Origin: Limnomonas spitsbergensis
Lineage: Eukaryota > Chlorophyta > Chlorophyceae > Chlamydomonadales
NCBI GenBank assembly: GCA_037349105.1
Contig: JAYJMM010000110.1
Coordinates: 1 to 64,000 of the forward strand
Reading direction: 5' to 3'
DNA: 64,000 bases
The position numbers were made by a program, and so were the translations under genes. Position 1 is the first letter of the stretch. Each line of letters opens with the position of its first letter. The notes beneath the pieces are model-generated. The model saw only the letters and a program-made list of their open reading frames with translations, did no database searches and had not been told where the DNA came from. This document shows positions 25,326-37,300 of this stretch, piece after piece.

Positions 25326-28300
25326 TGCTGCCGCTGCTGCCCCATCCCCTGATGACCTGGTCTTAGCGCTTACTGAAGGTGTGGTGCGGCCTGTCCCAGC
25401 TGCTGCTGCTACTGCTGCAGCTGCTCCTGTTGCTGCCACAGCTCCTACTGCTGCTGCTGCACCATCCCCTGACGACCTGGTCTTAGCGGTTCCCAAAGGT
25501 GTGGTGCGGCCTGTCCCAGCTCCTGCTGCTCCTGCAGCTGCTGCCTGCTCCTTGCCCATGCGCCACCTCTCCTTGGACAGATCAAAGCGCTCCTGGTACC
25601 CATCATTGTACTTGACGCAGATAGATTTTTTCTGCAGATGAAAACGAGGGGGTGCAAATTGTTCATGCTATCAAAGAGTGTTCCACACTTGTGTCTTCAC
25701 CCTTACCTTCAGGTGGGGATGTCATATTGCAAAGCGCTTGAGACCACAATGGGGGGCATTGAGCCGCTATCACTGGGCTGATCGGGACCAAAGCTTGACT
25801 GGTCTTTAACTGGTGAACCCAGGGCTTGCGGCAGTAGGCCAGATTGTAGCTGAATTATAGCTGAAGCACCCTCCAATATATTCCTGCACGTCTTTTGATC
25901 ATATGTCAGGCTGAAACAATCCATGGACCACCAACGTGTGCACAGTGGTACTTGCTGCAAGCTTAAATTTCAAAGGAGGGCAATCAGCTATTATGCTGGA
26001 CGGTACAGGAGACATGGACGGTACAGGAGACATGGACGGTACAGGAGACATGGACGGTACAGGAGACATGGACGGTACAGGAGACAAGGAGCAAGAGTGT
26101 ATCAAACCAGCTTAGGGGTGGGCGTTGGCGCCCAAGAATGTCCATTAATCGACAGCTGGACCATTGAGTTGTTTCTGATCAATGAGTTTCAAACTGCAGA
26201 AGTCTGTATGTCTGCCTGTTACTCTGACACTCCAGTTGTGACTAGTTTACAAAGCTTGCCAGCCCAGTTAAACACGGTGCTCTGCACAGGTTCCCGATCT
26301 CTATCAATTTGTTTTCAATATTTGATATTACCAGTGCCGCAATTACGTTCATGAGGAGTGATATTGCTGTACAATATTTCCGTGCAGATTCCTAGTTATC
26401 CATTGATGCTGACAGCACAGGATCTCGTTTACCGGTACCCTCCACTTCCTGTTTGCGCTGCCCGTCTTTTTTGAACAAGGCTATCTTGCGGATATGGTTA
26501 TGCGAATGCGATTGCTTAATGAGAGCTATATCTCAGCCAGTGATTTAAGATTGTCCTTGGTGCAGCTTGCATGCTCTGATGCATGAAGATATAGGGCCCA
26601 TACCCCTCGATGCACCCCATGGACTTCAGTTTTATTTTTAAGGCAGGGATACCTCGTGTTCTATACTCCTATCTCAATAAGAGAACTGGATATCCCTGCT
26701 GGATATCCCTGCTGGATATCCCTGCTGGATATCCCTGCTGGATATCCCTGCCGGATATCCCTGCTGGATATCCCTGCTGGATATCCCTGCTGGATATCCC
26801 TGCTGGATATCCCTGCTGGATATCCCTGCTGGATATCCCTGCTGGATATCCCTGCTGGCCAGAAGCTGATATTTCTTTATACTAGACACAGTTTGACTCC
26901 CCTAAAGCCTGATCTACCCCAATCTTACAGAAATAAGTCGGCCCTCCCCCTCCCTTCCTCTCCCCCCCCGTCCTTCCTCCCCTCCCCCCCCCCTGCTTTT
27001 CCTGTCCCACCTCTCCTGGATGGTAGCTGGCCACAGTGCCGCGGTAGAAGGCTTTGTCCAGTGGCCACCAGACCTCAATGGACTGGCCAACCAAGCTGGC
27101 ATCCAACACTGCAGTGAGAGGGGGCAGGTCAGGATGAGGGATTCGCCAACACAACATTATTTATGCATTTCTGCATTCCTTTGTTTTGATAATCATGAAG
27201 TCACTACAGGTGGTCATTTTGGAGATGGTCTTAGAGGCTGAAAGGCCTTCAATCTGACTGTGCCTATGAGGGTACGTCCAAACACCCCAAGATCAAAATT
27301 CGGACCCTTGGGATCGCAAACCTACAAGACACACGGATTGCTTAACAGCCTGGGAAATCTGTATCGTTACGAGTCACTCCTTCTCAGCCCTTCAGTCACA
27401 AACATCTTGCCTTTTGGACACGGGGGGCGTAGAGATGTCACAGGTGGCGCTGCAGTGCTGATGGTTTGAGGCGCAGTGGACCCGGCGAGCTGCGGCGCAG
27501 CGGGGCTGGCAGGAAGGTGAGCAACGTTGCTGGCAGGTAGCGGAGCAGGAGGACAGCCTGCAGCTAGGGGATCAGCGGGTCTTGCAGGCAGCAGAGGAGC
27601 AGGGCCCTCAATCAGGGGGGCAGTGGCGCCGGCAGTTACAGGAGGAGCGGGGCCGGCCTTTATAGGAGCAGCTGGGCTTGCGGGCGGTGGAGCAGCTGAG
27701 CCGACCATTAGGGGAGAAGCACTTCCGGTGGGTAGTGGTGCAGTTGGGTCAGCAGGCAGTGACACTGTGGGCCTGGCAGGTAGCGGAGCAGTTGAGCTGG
27801 CAGTAAGGGGCACAGCCGAGCATGCAGGAGGTGGGGGGATGGGGCCTGAGGTCAGGGGAGCAGCGAGATCAGTGGGCGGCGGTGCAGCGGGGCCAGCGCT
27901 TAAGAAGGCCGCCGGTCTGGCTGGTGATGAGGCAGCTGAGGCGGCGCTGAGGGGAGCAGCGAGGCTGGCGGGGGGTGCTCCAGTGGGCTGGGTTGGCAAG
28001 GAATCAGCTGAAGATCCTGCGGAACGAAGCCGCTTTGACGGTGCCAAAATCGGGCGGTTTTCATATCTCCTCCTGGCCGGAGAAGGAGCTGTTGGAGGAG
28101 CTCGGTCAGGGCCCTGTGGCGGCGCCGTACCCTCCAGCAGCGCAACGCCGGTCAGTTCCACTCTGGGTGAAGGCGATGTGGATCCAGATCTGGCCGCCCT
28201 GCTCCCTGATGGCGACGCTCGGGACGGGGAGGGGCCAGCAGATGCCGGGGAGGGGGCACCAACGGACCGCATGCCCCTGCCGAAAACCTTTCCCTCGTCT

Positions 28301-31300
28301 GGATTCTTGACCCGGTTCGCCTCTATGGCTTCGCTAATCAGCGCGCTGCAGTCGGAGCGGGAGAGGCAGCGGGAACAGGAAATGGGCGAGGCTGCAGCAA
28401 CAGCGGCCTGCTCCCGGTCTCGCTGAACCTCTTGCAGTGGTAGGTCGGGCTCACCCGCCTGAGATGCTAACTCACTGCTGGGCATGCCCTCCTTTGTCTG
28501 AGAGGTAGAGCCACTGGGTTGCAGGTGGCTGCAATTGGCAGCCCGGTCCCCTGGCCCGGCCGCGGGACGGACTGCTGAGGAAGAGCAGCCGCCACCCTCC
28601 GATCCCTGCACTGCAGCCTCTGACGCTTCTCTTTCCTCTCCGCTGGCCTCCGCCATTGCTGCCGTGACCCCTCCCCCGCGTGACAGTGCTTCCTGAATGT
28701 CTTCCTCTGTGACGACAGTCTCCCCGTGGGCAGCTGGCCCTCCATTGGACGAGGCGGCGCTGTCCTTTTGTGTCAAGATGGAAAGCAAGTACTGCCGACG
28801 CTCCTCAGGTGAAGTCTGGCCGTCGAAGAAGCCACCTGAAGGAGTCCATTACGGTGTTACTTCAACTAATATTTCGACCTCAAAACAGCAGTGTGTCGTG
28901 CACGACTGCATGTCAGCTACTTGGCTGGGGAAAGGAGCCGGCAGCATACCCTGTCGCATGGGCCGCTGGCTGGTTGTGATTAGCTCCCAATTTCACCCAG
29001 CAGCCCATCAAAGTGGTCTGGTGCACATTGTAAATAGCCCTGGAGATATTTCACAGGGGCGGACTTCCCTCATGCTCAGTCTCAAGGTTGAGGGCATGGG
29101 GCTCAGGGGTTGGCGCAGCCAGTGGTCCAGGAGGCAGGGCTTGCTGCTCAAGCCCCCACAGGCCGCAGGCTCTGATGGGGATGAAGTATCCTAAAACGAA
29201 GTAACTTGAGAAAAGTGAAGAAAAACTAGAACTCCGGACACACACAAATTATTCATATATTCAAACTTCTGGTGCTTGCTGCTGAGGCTCACCGGTGATA
29301 GAGCTGTCTGCAAACTTGCGCTTCTCATCTGAGACTCGGTAGATGTGCTCCTCAATGGTCCCAGCGCTCATCAAGCGCAGGACAAGCACCTGCACACAAC
29401 ATATGCATTGTATTCAAGCAATATAAAAAGGTTTGTCATGCAAGTTGGACTGGTCACCAGCCTCACTGGTTCCAGCACTGTTCCAGCTGCAGTTGAGGTC
29501 ACCCGGGGCACTGAAGCCTTCCTTTCAAAAACTTTGCATTCATACATCCCTCTTTATTTGACCTCCATGTTCGGAAAGGACAGGAGGGACGAGCAGTGTC
29601 CCATCACTAGGCGACCCAGTCATGTAAACCCGCCTATAAAGGGGGAGTGACGCCTGGGTGGCCTGGCCTGCCTGGCCTGCCATGATGATGATGATGATGA
29701 TAATTGTGAAAATATGGTGCGTACAAATGATGCATGGTGTATGATGCATGGCGTTTGATGCATGGTGTATGATGCATGGCGTATGATGCATGGTGTATGA
29801 TGCATGGCGTTTGATGCATGGTGTATGATGCATGGTGTATGATGCATGGCGTTTGATGCATGGTGTATGATGCATGGCGTTTGATGCATGGCGCATGGTG
29901 CCCTTCATTCTCTGTGAGCCGCACCTCTCTCTGCTGCCCGATCCGATGAGCGCGTGCTTGTGCCTGATCCTCCATGGCTGGGTTCCAATCAGAGTCGTAG
30001 AAGATGACGGTGTCTGCAGCCTGGGGCAGGAGGTATGGGGGGGGGGTGGGATGGACACAGCCTGGGGAAGGTGGGTGGAGGTGGGAGCTGTAGGATCTGG
30101 ACAAAGCCTGTGGGGGGGGTAGGAGATGGGTGGGTGGGAGCTGGCCACAGCCTGGGGGGAGGAGGTGGGTGGAGGAAGTGGGAGCTGGACAAAGCCTGTG
30201 GGGGGGGTAGGAGATGGGTGGGTGGGAGCTGGCCACAGCCTGGGTGGAGGAGGTGGGTGGAGGAGGTGGGTGGAGGAGGAGGTGAGTGGGTGGGGGCTGT
30301 GGGAGTTTGGCAGAAAATGAGTGTGTGGAGTGTGATGGCGAGTGGTGAGGCTGTATGGTAGGTTGTGTTTGCTGCCTGAGGGAGGCGTGCAACTGGGTGG
30401 GTGAGTGGTGTGCATGTGTGTGTGTGGCCCTCAGCCTGTGGGAGGTGTGTGATGTGGGTGGTGTTCGCTTCATGTGGGGACTGGGGAGTGCGCGGGCGGA
30501 GGGGGGAGCAGGGTGTGAAAAGTATGGGTGGGGAGGGGCACGGTGTTAGAGGTGTGTGTGGGGGGGGTCTGGGTGGTGCATTGGTTGATGGTGTCTGTAG
30601 CCTGTATGAGTTGGGAGGCTGTGTTTATATCAGTGCACACCCAACTTTTAGGCAGTCACGTCTGATCTGATGGGGACAACGTTCTGACCACATGATGCAC
30701 CAGGCTGGCAGGGCAAACATATATGTGCTAGGGGATGGGTCTGCCACGTGCTCTTACCTGAAGGTTGAGGCCAACTCCACCGGCACGCAGGGACAGGAGA
30801 AAGATGAAGGCCGTTGAGCCTGGTGGAGAGCAGTGCGTGCAGGGAATCAGGTGAAGAAAAAGGGTTAACACCACTGGTTGGTGGTCTGTAGGATGGCTGG
30901 AGGGCCTGACCAGACGCAGGCGAAGCGTAGGATGGCTAGGAGGTCAGATGAGACATAGGTGGCTAGGAGGTCATATGAGACAAATGATGGCTAGATGGTC
31001 TGCTGACGCGGGGTCTCTCCCAGCCGCCCAAGGGAACAGATACTGTCTGAGAGCACATGAGGCCTTGCTCCAGCCTCCATCCAATACAGGGGAATGGCCA
31101 AAGGGGTAAACACCACTGGCCAACGGACCATAGGATGGATGGCAGGCCTGACAATACGCAGATTCCTCCACCACAGGGGAATACTGATACTGAAGAACGG
31201 CCATTGAGGCTGGTCAAACCAGAAGAATGCGGTACTTTTGGCACCCGATGGTTAAACATGTAGGCCTGTCAAACATGTGGACACTTTCTTGACTCAAACC

Positions 31301-34300
31301 ATTGAAACAAATCAACACTGTGGTTAACAAAATTTGAATAAACGGAATGGTAGTACTCACAGTCAGCCTGCAAAACTGGAATATGCAACCAGGCAAGCAG
31401 CCAAGAGCTATGTGCCCACCCGTCTGCTGACCTCATCCCCCAGTGTCCCCCTGGCTGACTCATTAGAGCTTTAGTATTAGGCAATCAGACACGAGGTGTC
31501 AGCCCACCTGGGGTGTTGAATTGTTCCACTAGCCCCCCCCTGTCTGATGCAGCTGTGGATCCGTCCATGCGCAGGTGATGCAGGCCACGCCAGTCCAGGA
31601 GCTCCTCAATCACGTCCAACATCCGCGTCATGGTGCAGAACAGAAGCACCTGCAGCAAGGGGAGGAGGAGAGGGGGCAGAGGGGAGGGGGGGGGGTCGGG
31701 AGGAGGGTGGAGAGGGGAGAGGGAGATAAGGGGAGAGAGGGAGCAGGGGGGGAGGGTCAGGAGGCTGGTGGTAAGGAGATCAAGCCAGGGACAAAGGGAG
31801 AGTGGGACAATCCTAGGAATCAAGGGATGAAGGCGCAGAGTGACCAGATGACCAGCGGATCCTGAGATCCAGGCATCAAGGGATGTAGACATAATGAGAC
31901 CAAGTGATAAGGGGGAAAACCCGGCAGAAGGTTTTACCCCAGAGGATTAAGTGTTACCTTAATAGAAATGGTATGGAAATGTATATCAGGATATATGGCA
32001 ATCAGACTATTCAGGAATGAGCCTGAGTATGGGGGGATGGGGAGATGAGGATCAGGTACAGAACCTGGACGAGGTGCATGAGCGACAGGCACCTCAGTCA
32101 CTGACTTCCCTGGACCAAGATGAGTCAGCCAACGATTTAGGCCAGAGGATTTGTGGCCAGGCTTCATCCGTCCTTCTCACGAGTTCATGTCTTGGCGGTG
32201 GTGTGTACTAGGTTTTCATCCATGTGCCAGGAGGAGATCAGGGCAGGGACGGATGTGGCACCAAGAGGGCTCCAGGGACTTGAGCTCAGGCGCAAAACTG
32301 GGCAGGCCAACTGTACAGGAAGAGGAGTCATGAGATTCCACATGGGGACATGCTTTGAGACATGAAGTGCATGCTTATCATGTGACCCAGCACGCCGTAC
32401 TGCATTTCCTTGTTCACCTTGTGCCCCTCCTGGTGAAGGTTGGTGAGCACTCGGTCCAGAACGTCCAGCTTTCCACACAAGGTGATGCTCGCCGGCAGGG
32501 GCCCGGCTGGCAGGCTGAGCTCAGAGTGTGGCGGGTGAAGGCGGCTGGCAATGTGTGCGTGTGGGGTGGGTGGGGGGGCAAAGGATTGTGAATAAATTAC
32601 AAGCCAAGGTTTGATGCCAAGGTCAGATTGAAGATGAGGACGTCAGTCAGGGTACAGGAGAGAGCTGACACACAAATCATTGGACATGCAATGGTTGTGA
32701 GCAGATACCAAAGGGTGGGCCAACAGATGAGAAATAAAAAAAGGGATTAAGGAAGGCCAAGAGGTACTGTGCAGCATACAAAGGCCTTGTGGTATTGGGC
32801 TGTGGTTGCAGCAGTGAACCACAAGTGTTGCGCACCTGATGAAAGGGTGGTACCGTACCTCGTTTCATCATTGGTATGGATGTGGAATATTTATGATCAG
32901 AGAGAAACAACCAGACACTCTAGGTAGAATCATGGAGGCATCATAGAGGCGCACGTGCCATCGCCTGCAGCTGTTGTTGAGGCCGCACACCGCAGTTGTT
33001 GCGCACCTGATGAAGGGGTGGTTGCAGATGTTGCGCAGCTCCATGGTCATGTTGTTTACGGTTTTCAGCAGCTGCTTGGAGGCGCCTGTTGTGACAGCCG
33101 CGTCCCCCGCTGCCCCTGCCTCTCCTGCTTCCTGGAGGCCGCGAGTGACCAGAGAGGCCAGCGCCGCCTGCGAGCAAAGCAGGAGCCATGGCCTTTCTTA
33201 GGTCATTTGAAAAGTAGACTTGCAGACCAGCAGAGAATGGTCGGCGATGCATGAGATAGCTACCCGTATATCAGTTTGCGCGCTAAATGGAACCTGGGAA
33301 AGCAATTAAAACACTACGACTTGTCAGCAGGGTGAGCGCCGCCTGCGAGCAAAGCAGAAAGCATGGCTTTTGCAGGGTTATTTGAGTTTGGATTAACAGA
33401 CCAGTAAAGCATGATCGCTAATACATGGGACAGCTGCACGCACATCAGTCTGGGCTCTAAACGGCCCCTGGGAAAGCAAGTAGAACACTATGACTGATTA
33501 ACAGGGCTAGGCCCACCTGCAAGCCAAGCAGAAAGTACGGCCCTTATTGGATTGGTTTGGATTGGTGGATTTTCCAGACCAGCGGAGCATGATCATTGGT
33601 GCCTGGGACAGCTGCCCACAAATTTTGTTTGACAGTTCATTTGCTCCTCTTCTTGGCTCTAGTTTCTGCCCTTACTGTGCCTAGACTGAGGTTTCAAGAC
33701 CTTAAAGGATGTTCAGTTGTGCCTAGCTTGGTCGTCAGTGGTGTGCCTGCAGCGGCACTGGCAGAGCAGTATATGCACCTCTTGGCACCTTGCTTTAGTC
33801 CCTTTTCAACTGAGTGATTTATAGTTGCTCAGAATCCAATGAGCATATGCTGCGCAGGGTACCATAGGGAGGGGAAATATTTGAAAGTACTTGAGCTATA
33901 ATGCAACAACATCACAGCAAAAAGCCAGGGGGGCATGGTGCAGAAAGATCTGGTGCTTAGGCCCCCGTCCATAGGTTGGTCAAGGTTGGGTCCCCATCGG
34001 CCCCACCCCTGCCACCCAATAGCCTGACAAAGGCGGTTTGGTGTTCAGGAAACAGGCACTGTCCACTAGGAGCAAGGAGGTAGCTAGAACTATGCTGAGT
34101 AGTTTGAGGGAACATATAATTTGTACCAACAGCTAAGGAAGTGTACGGGGTGCGCACTTCTGCCTGTGGCCAATAAGTGTCAGCAAGCATCATCTGCAAT
34201 GCCTCTTTCACCCCCCTGGCTTTCATTTGTTTTGAAATGTATGCATAAAAGGGCCTCTGCCTGACCTGGTAAGAGAGAAAGAAAGCTACGCCCTATTGGA

Positions 34301-37300
34301 GCGAAGAGGTTAAGGAAACAGCACAGCTTGGGGCCGTGGCCACATCCGCGCTGATACCATATTACCTGGTAAGGCGACATCGGGCAGCGAAGCACACGCT
34401 CGGTCTTTGCGGGGAGCTCCGAAGCCACCGACTCCTTCAGCCTTCGCAGCATGAAAGGCCGCAGAACCTACAGCATGGACAAGCACAGACCACATCATGG
34501 ATGTTAGCTGATAAGACCAAGAGCAAACATGGGTATCATTGTTTCAGAGCTCCTGTTTGGGCTAAAATGGTTGACTAAGTTTCAGCTTAGTCCCACACAG
34601 CCAGTGGCTGCCTGGCAGCTCCCCCAAGGGGGTCTGCTGCACACTAAAAACGACCATCGGGGTGGGATGCTGTTCAAGCAACCCCAGAAAAGCTGGGTGG
34701 CAGCTGTCAGTCTGGTGCCAGACCTTCTTGTGGCAGATCTTCTCCAGGCTTCCATTCATGTTATAACCCCAGACGACCCCTGGAAAACATTACAAACCAT
34801 TGCCTGGCCAAGTCTGAATCCATCACAGACCAGCCAGACCCAGATCCATCTTAGATCAGCCAGATCTGGATCCATCCCAGACCAGCCAGATCCGTGCCCG
34901 TCCCGGGCGAGCTGGATCAAGAAGAGCAGCTGATGCCCTTTTCATGTGACTGCTGGCGGCTCACCCCCCCCACCACCAGCCTGGCCTGCATGCTCTCCTT
35001 CCCCTCCCACACCTGATGCAGCCTGTTGGTCACCAGCATGTACTCCTCCTGGCTCAGCATTTCGCTCTCTGCATCTGCGTCGCCGTTCCCACTGTCGCCG
35101 CAACGCAAGGCCTGCACAGTCAGTCAGAGGCTCAAGCATTGGAATGTCTGTCTTCATCAGGACAAAGATGGAGGGGGAGCAGCCGCCACGACTCGAAAGC
35201 CTGAGAGTCCTGGCAATGATCATGTAAAATAAAGAAAATAGGAATCTTGCTTTTCCATCCTCTTTCCTTTCGCACCTCGAGTGGTCCCGCAAACCAGTTC
35301 ATGAAGTCCTCGCTGCTGTTGAAGAGGTCCGGCATGAGGAAGTTGAGCAGGGACCAAAGCTCATCCAGCTTGTTCTGGAGTGGGGTGCCTGGATGAGGCC
35401 AAGGGGGGGGAGGAGGAGATGAAGATCCAGGGTCAAGATTTACTCAGGGGGCAAGGATAATGGAGGAAGGGGGCATCACTTGACAGAGGGTGAAGACATA
35501 GCCGGAAATGCAACCTGAAGCAGCGCAGGTGGGGAAGGTCTTATACACTTGGGCATAGAGACCAGGGAGCTTTTTTCTATGCAGTTTGGACCAGCTTGAA
35601 CTTCCTGTTGGACATGCGCTCATGCTGAGGAGCTCTTAACTTTCTGGAAAGACTTAGGTCTTGGGTGTTGTACAAAATTGCAAATAATTGAATACAGTTG
35701 CAGAGCTGCAAAGGGACTGCCCCATGTCAAAAGGCAGGGCATGATGCATTCAAACACCTGCATGAGCGCTCGGCTTGTGTGATACTAGCACCCTGCGCTT
35801 CCACATTTCGGCCGAACACTGTCAAAGCTCTCGTTTTCGTGAGTTTCAGGACTCTCTCCGACTGAGGCTTCAAAGGCTGAACCCCGTTTTAGCAACTGAA
35901 CCCTCATCTGCTGTACCCCAACCTGAGTCGTCTCGCTCAGGTCAACCAGGGGGCTTAATCAGGGCTGACACCAATTTAACGTTTTCGTCCGTGGGCCCTC
36001 ACCCGTGAGTAGCAGCCTGCTGGAGGACTTGTAGCAGCGCAGCTCTGTGTTGAGCTTGCACTCAGAGTTCTTCAGGCGGTGCCCCTCGTCAATGATGATG
36101 GAGCTGCATGAGGAAAAGGGAGATGCACAGCTGCGAGATTGATGCAAGCTTCTTTTTGAGGTGTGTCACTTCATCGATGATGATGGACCCGCGTGCATGT
36201 GGACAAAGCACAAGTGCGCTCCGGTTTAAGTGGGAGAGCTGTAGGTATTAATGGACAGAAGTGAGGTATGCATGACAGCATGAAGGCAGACGCGCATGGA
36301 TGTGAATGGGGGAGCTGGATAGGGCTGGGGAGCTGCATGGGGCAAACGCATATGTGTGCGAGCAGAAGGCAGATGCGCATGGACAGGGAGAGGCGTATTA
36401 TTGAGGATCTGCATGGGTTTCCTGGAGCGCTGAACATTGCGCCGTAAGCGCTGCCTGTTGAACGCTGATCCTGGCCTGGGATTGCCTGTCGCTCCTGCAC
36501 CTGCCTCTGACGCTTACCTGTATGAGACCTTGCTGAGGCGAGGGCGGTCGTGCTTGCCCATGAGCATCTCAAAGGTGGTCAGCAGCACATGGAACTTGGG
36601 GCCGCCACCAGGTGCCTTGCCGAGGACCTGGAGCAGACATAAGAGCACTGAGCTGTTGTGTTGTGTTTGCCTTTGCTGCGTCTAGGCATCAAGCGAGGAT
36701 CTGTAACGGCCAACAGCATGCAGCTGAGGGTGATGTTACCGCGTGTGCACATCCCTCTCAAAGCTTGCAGTAACGGTGTGCTGCAAGAGAGTTTGATTTG
36801 GAGCGTGAGGGGGAGGGCATGGGGGAGCGTGCTCACAAATAAAATGTTCTGTTTTGTAAATACTGAGATGGACCCGTGCTCTAGCTAGAATAACTTGATG
36901 GGATTAGGCTACCCAAACACCAAATGCATATGAGCATGGAATTACAGGAAGGTTGTTTCCCCCAAGGATTTATTTAATGGGCCTCGAAAACAGCAACTGA
37001 GTAGATAGAACAGCTCACACCTGCTTTCGGAACAGCTCCTCCCTGGCCTCCGGGCTGCCCCTGTATTCCACGACTTTGAGACCCGGGGCCCAGCGCAGCA
37101 GCTCAGCCCGCCAGTTTGGAAGTACCGAGGAGGGTGCTGCAATGAGGAAGGGGCCGGTCTGACCTCGGACCTGTGTAGGATACAACCACGATTCAGCTTT
37201 CTACCATGAATGATATAATTGGGAAATTAATGCACATTTGACCGCAAATATAAATGCCAGTACTACTATGCCAGTACTCTTGCTTAAATGAATGAAGTCA

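Noticed and set aside
19335..25641. Plus-strand Ala/Gly-rich frames opposite the Tudor linkers
   Set aside because: They are shadows of GCT/GCA-rich coding sequence on the minus strand, which has the conserved Tudor motifs.
29540..30473. Minus-strand frames rich in His, Met, Pro and Ser, up to 291 codons
   Set aside because: They run through an intronic 14-bp minisatellite and G-rich repeats. Only the part at 29925-30020 is a real exon, and in one frame only.
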